64,000 nucleotides of DNA from DAISVY01 sp036826635 (lineage in GTDB: Bacteria; Zixibacteria; MSB-5A5; GN15; FEB-12): assembly GCA_036826635.1 (NCBI GenBank), contig DAISVY010000009.1, positions 1 to 64,000 on the forward strand, written 5' to 3'. The position numbers and the translations under genes are program-made. The notes under the pieces are model-generated. The model did no database searches, was not told the DNA's origin, and saw only the letters and a program-made list of their open reading frames with translations. Of the stretch, positions 9,501 through 18,328 are shown piece by piece. Positions within the stretch are counted from its first letter, which is position 1. Every line of letters starts with the position of its first letter.

Positions 9501-10371
9501 TTATGATGTCGCCGGGGCAAGGATTTTCCGTGGTTCGGCCGGTATTACGGACGGGCATTTCGAGTCCGAGTTCATTACTCCGCTGGACATCGGTTATGGT
9601 GGTTCCAGTGCCCGTATTTCGGTTTATGCCGTGTTCGACAGTACCGATGGTTTGGGCCTGGTCGATAGTATTGCCGTAAGTCGGACGCTGGTGCCGGTCG
9701 TTGATTCCACCGGTCCCGTGATCGAATACGGCCTTGTCGGTCGCAGCAGTTTTGTCAGCGGCGACATGATTACACCGGAGGATTGCCTTGAGGTCACGCT
9801 GGCCGATTCTTCCGGTATTAACCTGGCCGGCGGTATCGGTCACGGTATTATGCTCGTGATCGATGATCAACTCGAGTCGGCGGTTACTCTCACCGATCTG
9901 TTCGAGTATGAGCAGGACCGCTGCACCGTGGGCCGGCTTGAGTATCGGTTCAGTGATCTTGACCCGGGTAATCATCATCTCAAGGTCAAGGCCTGGGACA
10001 ACGCCAATAATATGTCCACGGCCGAGTTTGACGTGGCGGTGGTGGCGGCCGGTACGCTGGCTATCAACGACCTGTTAAATTACCCTAACCCGATGGGTGA
10101 GGAGACCAGTTTCTATTTTGAATTGACGCAGGCGGTCGAGCGCTTTAATCTTGAAATCTTTACGCTTTCCGGAAAACGTATCTGGAACTGCAATTTGTAC
10201 GGTTTGGGGGCGGACTATTACCCCAACGAAGGACACCGGATCGTGTGGCGGGGGCGTGATGCCGACGGTGACCGGGTCGCCAGTGGTGTGTACATTTACA
10301 AGGCCACGGCGGTGGCGCAGTCGGACGGTCGGAGAGTTGAGCAATTCGGAAAAGTAGTTGTAGTGAATTAA
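6505..10371 (+). CDS. porU: PorU-like C25 peptidase (type IX secretion sortase)
   Basis: This 1,288-residue exported protein has a signal peptide (residues 1-24) and a large beta-rich N-terminal region. A gingipain-type C25 caspase-fold domain runs from about residue 560 to 910, beginning TDLIVIAPHVL, with FAGDATYDF and the catalytic pair His807 (NYMGHGNP) and Cys842 (FAASCAIGF). An Ig-like region and a C-terminal sorting-type domain from about residue 1185 (NYPNP, then SGVYIYKATA) follow. In Porphyromonas, PorU sits on the outer surface, removes the C-terminal sorting signal of type IX cargo and attaches A-LPS. Size, the intact catalytic dyad and the following PorV-family gene support that role here. 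A secreted gingipain-like protease is the alternative, but the neighbours favour the sortase. The start is ATG 6505, with only a weak ribosome site. Confidence 0.85.
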   Translation: MEVSWCKSFFVSLLVFCAGTSLLAGDDNLVIMTSSETEFSFVYDFSGSLSELSRTTYADSSVGFYRTVQVAVPPGGEVRLVSAWGRAMKAVDVSIDVGENRIVERPLVELAPSVLVRGVRMAAVRLNPLSASGIYGEVEVHLAFEVTRRPANLTAADDPRMEDVFASVLANYEQARHWSVERPVGDRSRYAGASLSAAETWYKIKVSRNGLTQLTGAQMEAAGVSLDGLNSDSIRIFYAGGEPNEVQNSLPRPTFEEIAVLVLDGGDGILDRTDRVIFYSEAVDRWLYRTGYAPRFLNNRYTAENVYWLAVAGDFSEPARRMVQLDGSLTGGVDSVVNSFWCDVHVEQDVLISEDFDGIIRDYYNWYWYDEPSISLYIPTPGAMEADSAYVYLDARTGGDIDLLVNGHAAVDKICSPVNCRFTTYALAGGDDELNDFDMQLTPVNASQGVSPYFNYAEIRYHRTARPVDDVLDVTLGAAEGRVELQVVDNFSGVPTVFDLSDPRQPAVIAGFVREGGLVRFRRDLATEGPNRFYCAVTSQAQAPLSVSAAEITDLRASLPRTDLIVIAPHVLAGALDDYVEYRRADGYALQVVSVEDIMDNFSYGLYDPTAIRDFLKFAYENYPTPAPSAVLFAGDATYDFMNHLGKDVANYVPPYIRTGDLTYGDDNYVYFGDYGLLDSDTSWDSLAAEPDRGYDMATARWPIRSTGEIALLMDRIRSYESSVSLGAWRSDITLVADDEFGDNSNTEIIHTRETENLENDFVPRELNRQKIYLWEYPFVNAEKPDVNDAIVRAFNNGSLLVNYMGHGNPDVWAHEHVFSRTSDIPRLTNADKLALVFAASCAIGFVDDPSRQSMAEDFFLTPNGGAIGVVSANRRVNALDNASFNREVFRSLLYDKSLTVCEAMFAGKLRRQYPGPSPESNDRAYMFLGDPCLELGLPRLDVELSLEPDSLVALGRNHLSGTVRDGSGQVFAADGTVLIRVFDSDLQKTHAVDDDTLHYDVAGARIFRGSAGITDGHFESEFITPLDIGYGGSSARISVYAVFDSTDGLGLVDSIAVSRTLVPVVDSTGPVIEYGLVGRSSFVSGDMITPEDCLEVTLADSSGINLAGGIGHGIMLVIDDQLESAVTLTDLFEYEQDRCTVGRLEYRFSDLDPGNHHLKVKAWDNANNMSTAEFDVAVVAAGTLAINDLLNYPNPMGEETSFYFELTQAVERFNLEIFTLSGKRIWNCNLYGLGADYYPNEGHRIVWRGRDADGDRVASGVYIYKATAVAQSDGRRVEQFGKVVVVN

Positions 10372-10393
10372 CCATATGTGGAGTCTCTTTCGT

Positions 10394-13144
10394 ATGAAAG
10401 CACGTAAAATCATCCTGGCGCTTCTTGCGCTGACCTTTGTTGCGGGGATGGCGGTTGACAGTTATGCCGACATTTCTAATGCCGCGGTTCTTTTCTTGCG
10501 TATTGCGCCGGGATCGCGCGCTGCCGGTATGGGCGAGGCCTATGTGGCCATTGCCGATGATGCTACCGCCACGCACTGGAATCCCGCCGGGCTGGGCAAT
10601 AGCCCTCTGGCCAGCACCTGGATTGTTGACGACGTCCCGGAAGAATTTCGCCCCATCAAGGCCATGGCCGCGGTAAGCACCGGGGGAGATCGCAGCTATG
10701 AGGATTTCGACATCTGGGCCATTTCATCAAAGGGACTGGTGCGTTTCGATAATAAGCGATGGAATACGGGAGAAATTTTCTCCACCCGTACCGACGAAAC
10801 GGTCAAGGATAAAGTCAGAGATTATTTCAGTGTCAGTGACGACGAGCATCTGGCGAATATAGTCGAACGTGTAGCCGCGGTTAATAACGAAGGCACGATT
10901 GAGGACCTTCAGGGCCTTCGTGACAAAGTCCTTGCCGTGACCGCCGAGGACCATGCCGACCGTGCTCGGATCGAGGGCGATCTGGACTCGTTGTTGATCT
11001 GTTTCGATCTGTGTCGGGTCAACTGGGACAAAGTGCGCGAGGCGCAGGAGCGGTACGACGAGGCGATGCAGGACAGCGTGTTGTCCGAAGACGAAGTGAT
11101 GCGTATCAGTGTTGCCCTTGAACGTTCCCGGAGACGCTTTGTACCCGAAGAACTGACCGTGCCCTATGACGCTCTTATGGGCGGAGAGCTTACGGCTATT
11201 ATGGCTATCGGTGACAATCTGCTGGTCGGTTCGACCGAGGGGCTGGCCGTGTTCAACGGCAAGTTCTGGAAAGTGTACACGGCCGGAGAATCTCTGCCGT
11301 CGAGTCACATCACGGTTTTGTCTTCCCTGACCGACCGTTCCGCGCTGATCGGTACGGATTCGGGGATTGCGGTTTTCAACGGCCTGACGATTAACCCGCT
11401 TACGGTTGATTTGGCCGGGCTGCCGGTTGGTGAGGTGCAGGCCATTGGCGGCAACGCTATGACCAATGTTTATGCCGTGGTCAATGGTGATCTTTACCAC
11501 TTCGGTGGCAGGCTCTGGACGAATACGACGGCTTACAAAGTCGAGGTCGATGATACTGTCGATAAAATTGCCGCCGAGCACTCGCTGTACGGTTCACAGG
11601 AAGATCTCCGGCGATATGTCGAAAAATACAAGACGACGGCATCTTTTGCGAGTACGCCCGAAGATGTAAAGGAAACACCGGAGACGGTTGAAGATACTGC
11701 GGAAGTCAAAGAACCTCCGGCCGATTCTGCGGCGACAGCCGAGACGGAGGCAACCGAAGAGATCGCGGAAGTGCAGGAAGAACTCCCCGAGGTTCCGGCC
11801 GCACAGGTGCCGGGAGTGGATGTGCCTTTGAATGCCGGAGATGACATTGTGGTGCCGTTCCTGGCCGGGATTAAAGGGCGAACCCGGGTGATTTATGTTG
11901 ATATCAATGACGTGGTTTGGCTGGGGACCGATTACGGTGTTTTTTACTTCGACGGTGCTCACTGGATATCCGAAGGTTATCGCGAACATGTGGTGGCCGA
12001 AGGTGAGAGTTTCGAAAGCCTGGCCGCATTGCGAGTTCTTGAGGACAGCACGGAAGCTGATATCTACAAAGAAGAACTGAAGATCGTCAACGATCTGGGT
12101 GATCAACCACTGGAAGTCGGCCAGAGTGTTCGACTCTACGCCAACCCGGCCGCCGCGGCCGTTTATTCCATCAGCGGCAAAGGGAAGCGGGTGTTGTTCG
12201 GTACCGAGGACGGCGTTATCGAGTATGACGGTTCGGTGTGGTCCCGGGCCGATCTCTCCGGTTTGGAACACGCCAATATCGTCGGTGTGGCTATGCAGGC
12301 CAACGAGCTTTGGGTCGCCAGTGATGAAAAGATCGTTATCAAGGGGCGGGGACAGTCGGAGATATCCTTCATGCACGTCAACTGGCTGCCCGAGTTGGCT
12401 GACGATTTGTACTACGAGTTCCTTTCGGCCGTGGCTCATAAAGAAGGCTGGGGGACATTCGGCGGAAATATAACTTTCATTTCCTACGGTAAGTTCGCGC
12501 GTACGAACGAAGACAGCCCGACGGTGGTCGATGAATTCGAGTCGTTCGACATAGCTTTTACATTGTCCTACGGTACCTCGCTTACCCGCAAGCTCAAAGG
12601 CGGCGTGTCGGCGAAGTTTATCTATTCGCGTCTGGCCGATCAGGGGGCAATGGCTGAGCAGGGTTCCGGCACCGCCACCGGTTTTGCGGTTGATTTCGGT
12701 CTGCTGTATTTGTTCAATTCACGTTTGTCCCTGGGGCTGGCCGTGACGAACCTTGGTCCGAAGATGGCCTATATCGATGCTGCGCAGTCGGACGATTTGC
12801 CGCGTAACCTGGCTATCGGTTTTGCTTACAAGCTGATCGACTCGGATTACAACCGGCTGATCGTAACCGCCGAGATGAACAAAATGCTGGTTGGTCTGGA
12901 TGACAACACCAGTAAGGAACTTCAGGAGATGGTGTTTAACGGCGGTGCGGAGTTTACCTATGCGAATCTGATTTCCGCTCGCGCCGGCTACATATATGAC
13001 GAGGAAGGCGAGATTAAAACACCCACGCTGGGTATGGGGCTGTTGCTGTTCGATAAGTTCGGCTTCGATTTCTCGTACATTCCCAGCCAGGACGATTTCT
13101 CGCTGGCCAATACCCTGCGTATATCGCTGCGGGTCCTGCTCTAA
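10394..13144 (+). CDS. PorV/PorQ-family outer-membrane protein with inserted propeller repeats and LysM
   Basis: This 916-residue protein has a signal peptide (1-24) and then the PorV/PorQ (UPF0164) N-terminal signature: APGSRAAGMGEAYVAIADD followed by ATHWNPAGLG. The barrel resumes only near residue 660 and runs to the C-terminus. Between them are propeller-type repeats (GLAVFNGKFWKVY, GIAVFNG, GVFYFDGAHW, VIEYDGSVW), a Glu/Ala/Pro-rich linker at about 422-475, and a LysM-like unit at about 528-585 (EGESFESLA ... VGQSVRLYA). PorV carries type IX cargo to PorU; ordinary members are about 350-400 residues, so this one is more than twice as long. The inserts could face the periplasm or cell surface and bind peptidoglycan. 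ATG 10394 begins the better signal peptide and has GGAG upstream; ATG 10376 is an alternative. The gene follows porU by 22 bases. Confidence 0.8.
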   Translation: MKARKIILALLALTFVAGMAVDSYADISNAAVLFLRIAPGSRAAGMGEAYVAIADDATATHWNPAGLGNSPLASTWIVDDVPEEFRPIKAMAAVSTGGDRSYEDFDIWAISSKGLVRFDNKRWNTGEIFSTRTDETVKDKVRDYFSVSDDEHLANIVERVAAVNNEGTIEDLQGLRDKVLAVTAEDHADRARIEGDLDSLLICFDLCRVNWDKVREAQERYDEAMQDSVLSEDEVMRISVALERSRRRFVPEELTVPYDALMGGELTAIMAIGDNLLVGSTEGLAVFNGKFWKVYTAGESLPSSHITVLSSLTDRSALIGTDSGIAVFNGLTINPLTVDLAGLPVGEVQAIGGNAMTNVYAVVNGDLYHFGGRLWTNTTAYKVEVDDTVDKIAAEHSLYGSQEDLRRYVEKYKTTASFASTPEDVKETPETVEDTAEVKEPPADSAATAETEATEEIAEVQEELPEVPAAQVPGVDVPLNAGDDIVVPFLAGIKGRTRVIYVDINDVVWLGTDYGVFYFDGAHWISEGYREHVVAEGESFESLAALRVLEDSTEADIYKEELKIVNDLGDQPLEVGQSVRLYANPAAAAVYSISGKGKRVLFGTEDGVIEYDGSVWSRADLSGLEHANIVGVAMQANELWVASDEKIVIKGRGQSEISFMHVNWLPELADDLYYEFLSAVAHKEGWGTFGGNITFISYGKFARTNEDSPTVVDEFESFDIAFTLSYGTSLTRKLKGGVSAKFIYSRLADQGAMAEQGSGTATGFAVDFGLLYLFNSRLSLGLAVTNLGPKMAYIDAAQSDDLPRNLAIGFAYKLIDSDYNRLIVTAEMNKMLVGLDDNTSKELQEMVFNGGAEFTYANLISARAGYIYDEEGEIKTPTLGMGLLLFDKFGFDFSYIPSQDDFSLANTLRISLRVLL

Positions 13145-13160
13145 GGGAAAGGGAGAGGTA

Positions 13161-16100
13161 TTGAGAACGGGAAGGGACATTATCGGGCTGCCGGTTCTGC
13201 TGGTTTGCTTGCTGTCGCTCGCTTTTGCCGCACCGTCCTTCGGCGCCGACAAGTTGCTGAAGATCGAAAAAACGGTGCGTGAGGAACAGACATCGGAACC
13301 GGGGCTGGTTCGTCATCATTGTTTAACACTGACCGGAAACGACCGGAGTCTGGGCGATTTGCAACGAGCTACTCCGTGGAGCCTGCCCAGTCGGGCGCTT
13401 GCCGATGATTTTGACACGACTATTACGTGTCTGGTGATGCGTTTCAATTTCCAGTACGAGGAAACCGACGACCCCAATACCACCGGTCGTGGGGTGATGG
13501 ATTTGTCCCGTCCGTTCAACATCAGGGAAAATCCGCTGGCCGATTCACTGATGATAGATTCCCTGGGCTACCTGATTGATCCTCCGCCGCATGACTCTCT
13601 CTATTTCGACGCTCATTTGCGGGCATTGTCGTTATACTGGGAGCGTATTTCGGAGGGTCGGGTTCATCTGGATTGGGTAATCTATCCGCCGGGACCGGAT
13701 TCGGTGTATACGCTGCCGCATCCGATGAGTCGTTACGGTCGCTGCAGTTCGTATATGGACACAATCGTTCAGGGATTGCTTGATTATGCTACCGACTGTT
13801 TCACGGTGGTTGACAACGCTCATCAGGTTGATCCCGGCCATCCTGATATAGACTTCTCGGCATACGACGCTTATTTCCTGTTCCATGCCGGTTCCGACCG
13901 TCAGAGTGATCTCGGTTTTCCCGAAACCTGCAGCGATTTGTTTACCGGTTATGTACGATTCGGTTATGACTCGGCACAGGGAATCGATGAAAGACCGTTG
14001 GTCGACGGGACTTATCGCATTCCCAACGCCATCATGATGCCGGAGACGGTTATTCAGGATGGTCGCGTTTCGGCCATGAACGCCGTTATGGCGCACGAGT
14101 TCGGACACCAGTTGGGTCTTGTGGATATATATAGTACCAACGGTTTCCTGACGCAGATGGGTGATTTCGCCCTTATGGATAACAACGGCTTTGGCACAGG
14201 ACTTGAATTTTCCGGTTTTACCAGCCGTGTGTTCGGTTGTGTGCCGGTATACCCGATGGCCTGGTCGCGTGCTTTTCTGGGGTTCGCCGAGGTTGAGGAT
14301 TTTCGGTCCGACAGCAACGATGTGCGGTTGGTGGCGGCCGAGGCTTATGGAAGTGACGGTCTCAAGGTGGCCCGGGTGCCGATCAGCGAAACCGAGTATT
14401 ACCTGCTGGAAAACCGAATCCCGGATCTCGACGGCAAGGAAACGTACATCTGCATGGATACGTCCGAGAACAACACGAGCGTCATTATGGGACCATGCGA
14501 TGCGGCCAGAAGACTGACCGGCGAGTACGACGTGCTGTTGCCGGGCGATCCGACCGGGGGGATGCTCATTCTCCACGTCGACGAAGCCGTCGCGGCGCTC
14601 GACTATAACGGCAACGGCATAAACAATTTCGAGGACAATCAGTTGCAATGGTGGGTCGCGGGCGAAGAGCGCCGGTTTGTCAGTCTTGTCGAAGCCGACG
14701 GGTTGGTGCAGTTCGGTGGCTGGTACAGTTCGGGATACGGCAAAGCGGAAGATATGTACCGCGACGACCGCAACAATGCCTTTACTCCCTACACGGTGCC
14801 GAGGTCGATTGACAATTCGGGCAACAATACCCGGGTGTGTATTACCGATATTCGTCGGGATACTCTTACGGGCGTGGCGAACACCACGTATGTGGACAGC
14901 GTGATGTTTTTCGATCTGGCCTTCGAGCATAAGGCCGATGGTTTCCCGGTCAGGGCCGGACGGCCGTCGCGCTGGCTTTCGCCTGTTGCCGATGATATCG
15001 ACGGGGCCGGAATGCCGGAACTGATTGTGGCGGCCGATACGGTGTTATCGGTGATGACTTCCTCCGGCGAAGATTTCATGCGCTCGATAACGGGCTGTGA
15101 TACGATTACCTGTCCGTTATTCTACGATACGGCCATTACTTCTATTAATCGCGGCAGTCTTGACAACCCGCCGGGGTATTATCGTGTACCGGTGTTTGCT
15201 ATCGTACCCACGGAGATAACGGCCGGGCCGGTGACGGGGCGATTCGACAGCACCACTCAGGAAAAACTGGTAGCGGTCGGTTGTTATCATCCCAATTTGT
15301 CGAGCTGGGGACAGGTGAGACTTTATGCTCCGGCGGACGAGGATGGTGACGCCCGCGCCGACAGTGCGGGGTTGCCGCTCAACACGAGGGGAGCACCTGT
15401 TGCTTTGTCGTTCGGTGAGGATTTGTTTGTTCTGACGGATCGCGGTTACGTTTACCGTCAGGATAGCCCGGGCGCCGTGGCTGCGGATACGTTCATCGTG
15501 TCGGGCGATGTGTTTTTGGGGGTCTGTCTTCTGGACGGTAGTTCGCTGGTTGTGCTTTCGGCCGATACGGTCAACGGGACAACAAGTGTACATTTTATTG
15601 GCGATGATGTTTACTCGACAGTGTTGGACGGTCTGTATGTTTACGGCCCGGTGGCGGTCGATATGGATTCGGACGGTCGGACGGAAATCGTGGCTTTTAC
15701 GGCCGATGGTGCCGGGGTGTATCTGACCATTGATACCGACAAGGCCGAGCCTTCGTTTTCCATTCTGGCCGAGCGTAACACCGGTTACGAGATAACCACC
15801 AACCCGGTGGCCGGCGACGTAGACTTCGACGGTTCTCCGGATATTATCATTGGTGGTCGTAACCACGTTTATGCCTTCAATCACCAATTTGTTCTGGCGA
15901 CCGATTTTCCGATTGAGATCGATGATCGCTATCCGAACGCAACTGTGATTGCCTCGGCTGTCAATGCCGAGATCGACCGGGGTGGCAACCCGGAGTTGAT
16001 TTTCCCTACTTCGGTTGGCAATTTCTACTCGTTCGGACATGAGAAGACCTCCCTGTTTCCGGTTTCGAGCGGTGAACAGATCGGTGGTTTCAGCGGGTCG

Positions 16101-16571
16101 TCGGCCGTGCTTCTGCACGACACCACCGGGGGGATCCTTTGTTATCTGGGCGGTGACGGCTGGCTGTACGGATGGGAAGTGGACCTCGATACGACCCGTG
16201 TGCTTTGGCCTATGAACGGCGGCGACCCCGGGGGATCGTTTGCTCTGCCCCCGGATCGTCTGCCGTCGCGGCAAACATACGCCGGCCGGTTTTCCGAGGA
16301 GAAATTTTATAATTACCCTAATCCGGTGCGTGAAGGTTCAACCACTATCAGGTACTTTTTGGGGGAAGAAGCGAATAACGTGAGTCTGAATATATACGAT
16401 TTGTCCGGCCAGCGCGTAACGTCGCTTGACGGTCCTACCGGTGGCGGTATGGACAACGAGGTTGTCTGGGACTGTGCCGGGGTTACGTCGGGGGTGTACC
16501 GCTGCGTGATAAAAGTGGAGTTCCCGAGTGAAACAACGACGGCGCATACGGATATCGCTATCATACAATAA
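13161..16571 (+). CDS. M6-type secreted metalloprotease with FG-GAP-like repeats and type IX sorting domain
   Basis: This 1,136-residue protein has a signal peptide (about 1-28). The catalytic region carries HEFGHQLGLVD, giving zinc ligands His312 and His316 with Glu313 as general base, in the HExxHxxGxxD form of immune-inhibitor-A/M6 and related metzincin-like enzymes. After the protease come repeats of the type DIDGAGMPELIVAADT and DVDFDGSPDIIIGGRNH, which resemble integrin-like FG-GAP/VCBS units. The last 85 residues are a sorting-type domain: NYPNPVREGSTTIRYFL, LNIYDLSGQRV and SGVYRCVIKV. It is therefore expected to be a type IX cargo, exported beside its own machinery. The start is TTG 13161 behind GGGAGAGG; no better start gives a signal peptide. 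It lies 16 bases after the PorV-like gene. Confidence 0.82.
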   Translation: MRTGRDIIGLPVLLVCLLSLAFAAPSFGADKLLKIEKTVREEQTSEPGLVRHHCLTLTGNDRSLGDLQRATPWSLPSRALADDFDTTITCLVMRFNFQYEETDDPNTTGRGVMDLSRPFNIRENPLADSLMIDSLGYLIDPPPHDSLYFDAHLRALSLYWERISEGRVHLDWVIYPPGPDSVYTLPHPMSRYGRCSSYMDTIVQGLLDYATDCFTVVDNAHQVDPGHPDIDFSAYDAYFLFHAGSDRQSDLGFPETCSDLFTGYVRFGYDSAQGIDERPLVDGTYRIPNAIMMPETVIQDGRVSAMNAVMAHEFGHQLGLVDIYSTNGFLTQMGDFALMDNNGFGTGLEFSGFTSRVFGCVPVYPMAWSRAFLGFAEVEDFRSDSNDVRLVAAEAYGSDGLKVARVPISETEYYLLENRIPDLDGKETYICMDTSENNTSVIMGPCDAARRLTGEYDVLLPGDPTGGMLILHVDEAVAALDYNGNGINNFEDNQLQWWVAGEERRFVSLVEADGLVQFGGWYSSGYGKAEDMYRDDRNNAFTPYTVPRSIDNSGNNTRVCITDIRRDTLTGVANTTYVDSVMFFDLAFEHKADGFPVRAGRPSRWLSPVADDIDGAGMPELIVAADTVLSVMTSSGEDFMRSITGCDTITCPLFYDTAITSINRGSLDNPPGYYRVPVFAIVPTEITAGPVTGRFDSTTQEKLVAVGCYHPNLSSWGQVRLYAPADEDGDARADSAGLPLNTRGAPVALSFGEDLFVLTDRGYVYRQDSPGAVAADTFIVSGDVFLGVCLLDGSSLVVLSADTVNGTTSVHFIGDDVYSTVLDGLYVYGPVAVDMDSDGRTEIVAFTADGAGVYLTIDTDKAEPSFSILAERNTGYEITTNPVAGDVDFDGSPDIIIGGRNHVYAFNHQFVLATDFPIEIDDRYPNATVIASAVNAEIDRGGNPELIFPTSVGNFYSFGHEKTSLFPVSSGEQIGGFSGSSAVLLHDTTGGILCYLGGDGWLYGWEVDLDTTRVLWPMNGGDPGGSFALPPDRLPSRQTYAGRFSEEKFYNYPNPVREGSTTIRYFLGEEANNVSLNIYDLSGQRVTSLDGPTGGGMDNEVVWDCAGVTSGVYRCVIKVEFPSETTTAHTDIAIIQ

Positions 16572-16584
16572 TGAGGAACAGTCG

Positions 16585-17514
16585 ATGACGGCAACGAACC
16601 GGATCAGTGTTATTGTTCTGTCGGCCTTAGTGTTGATCGTGACGGCTCTGCCGCTTGGCGCTGTCGAGATCGAACCGACCGCTCTGAGCAACGAGATGAC
16701 GGCTTTGCGATATGGTCTGGCTTTCAACGCGGTCGGGGCGCAGGATGGTGATGTCTGGGGTAATCCGGGTGAGGATGTCTCCGCCGAGTTCAATCGGGGC
16801 CGTGTAAGGAACAACAAATCGCCGTTCAAAGCTTTTTTGCTTTCCGCTGCGGTGCCCGGGTTGGGGCAATGGTATTATGGCAGTCGAGTTAAGCCGTTTC
16901 TGTTTCTTGGCACCGAAATAGCGGTCTGGAGTCTTCATATTAAATGGCATGGCGAAGGCGAAGACGCTACGGATGTCTATGAGGCTTTCAATCGGAAATA
17001 CTGGAGTCGTGATCGTTACGAGCAGCAATATCTGTTGTGGGTCTACGGTGAGACCGATGACGAGTTGATCGACGCTCAGGAGGTTTCGCATCATTTGCCG
17101 GACACGGAAACCCAGCAGTTCTTTGAGATGACCGGCAAGTACAACCAGTTTTCGTGGGGGTGGGCGGATGCGCACCTTTCCAACGGCCGGGAACTTGACG
17201 ATTTCGGTCTGGACGATCCGCCGCCGGCCATTACGGCTGATGCGGAGAGCCAGCCGATATCCGCTCTCCGGCTGGAATACGAGGGCTTGCGTCACGATGC
17301 CAATACCAAGTATGATCGGGCCAGTAAAATGGTCGCCGTGTCGATTTTTAACCGGTTGGTAAGTGCCTTCGAAGCGTATTTTGTTACGCGCAACCATAAT
17401 CGGAAAGCGTCATCGCGGGCCGGAGTTATTTCGCGTATCGGTATATGGGCGGATGTCGAATCCGTTTATGAGGCGGCGGATACACCGGTTGTTACACTGG
17501 CTTACAGGTTTTGA
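16585..17514 (+). CDS. DUF5683-domain envelope protein (copy 1)
   Basis: This 309-residue protein has a signal peptide (1-26). A DUF5683-type core starts near residue 85: KSPFKAFLLSAAVPGLGQWY followed by a second hydrophobic stretch FLFLGTEIAVWSLHI. That P-G-x-G-Q-W-Y pattern is typical of this family, common in FCB-group genomes. A helical acidic region (about 130-210) and a third hydrophobic helix (MVAVSIFNRLVSAFEAYF) follow. Function is unknown; membrane or envelope biogenesis is usually assumed. ATG 16585 follows GAGGAAC. The stop TGA overlaps the ATG just before the next gene, its paralogue. Confidence 0.72.
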   Translation: MTATNRISVIVLSALVLIVTALPLGAVEIEPTALSNEMTALRYGLAFNAVGAQDGDVWGNPGEDVSAEFNRGRVRNNKSPFKAFLLSAAVPGLGQWYYGSRVKPFLFLGTEIAVWSLHIKWHGEGEDATDVYEAFNRKYWSRDRYEQQYLLWVYGETDDELIDAQEVSHHLPDTETQQFFEMTGKYNQFSWGWADAHLSNGRELDDFGLDDPPPAITADAESQPISALRLEYEGLRHDANTKYDRASKMVAVSIFNRLVSAFEAYFVTRNHNRKASSRAGVISRIGIWADVESVYEAADTPVVTLAYRF

Positions 17515-17531
17515 TGAAGGAGTCTGGTAGC

Positions 17532-18326
17532 GTGAGATTCACCTTCGTGACGACGGTCTGCATGTGTGTTCTTGTTTGCAGTTGTGCTTTCGGCGTTGAA
17601 TTGGCCAAAACGCCCGTTCAGGATGCCATGCAACACAGTGTGGCTCTGCAAAGCCGCCAGACTGATTCCGACTGGGGAGGCACTGACGACTCCTGGCAGA
17701 AGGATGCTGAACTGCGAGAATCGACTACCGGAAGAAAGTCGTTGCTCAAGGTCGGGCTTCTCTCGGCTCTTGTGCCGGGCGGTGGTCAGTGGTATCTGGG
17801 ACAGCGCAGGAAGGCGCGTTATTTCTTTGCCGCCGAAGCCATGACCTGGATCGGCTACGCGGCTTTTCGCACTTACGGTAATTGGAAAAAAGACGACTAT
17901 ATCCGTTTTGCCGCTCTTCATGCCAATGCCGATTTGGAAGGTAAGAGCGATGAGTTTGCGGATTTTGTCGGATTCTATGAGGACATAGACGAATACAACA
18001 CTCTGGGGCGAGCATGGGACCCCGACCGCCCGTTTCTTCCTGATACCCCGGAAAATCACTGGCGCTGGCAGAACAGCGATGACCGTTCCACGTATCGCGA
18101 CATCAAGAATCGAAGCCGAGGTTTCTATCGGCGTTCTGATTTCATGGTCGGTGTGGCCATTATTGATCGTTTGATTTCGATTATCGATGCTGTTCGTGCG
18201 GCCCATAAGGCCAACCGGGAATTTACTATCGCTCCTGTCGGGAAAAACGGTCCGGCGTTCAAACTGTCGGTTCATCCGTTCAGATCTTGCAATCAGGTTT
18301 GTCTGACTTTTTATTCCAATCTGTAG
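17532..18326 (+). CDS. DUF5683-domain envelope protein (copy 2)
   Basis: This 264-residue paralogue of the preceding protein has a signal peptide (1-22) and the same core, KSLLKVGLLSALVPGGGQWYLG, near residue 75. An aromatic-rich helix, an acidic middle and the closing helix DFMVGVAIIDRLISIIDAV follow. GTG 17532 is preferred because AAGGAG lies 9 bases upstream and the signal peptide then starts cleanly; ATG 17514 overlaps the previous stop. The pair looks like a tandem duplication that has diverged. No enzymatic motif is seen. Co-transcription with type IX genes hints at an envelope-assembly role. Confidence 0.7.
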   Translation: MRFTFVTTVCMCVLVCSCAFGVELAKTPVQDAMQHSVALQSRQTDSDWGGTDDSWQKDAELRESTTGRKSLLKVGLLSALVPGGGQWYLGQRRKARYFFAAEAMTWIGYAAFRTYGNWKKDDYIRFAALHANADLEGKSDEFADFVGFYEDIDEYNTLGRAWDPDRPFLPDTPENHWRWQNSDDRSTYRDIKNRSRGFYRRSDFMVGVAIIDRLISIIDAVRAAHKANREFTIAPVGKNGPAFKLSVHPFRSCNQVCLTFYSNL

Positions 18327-18328
18327 CT

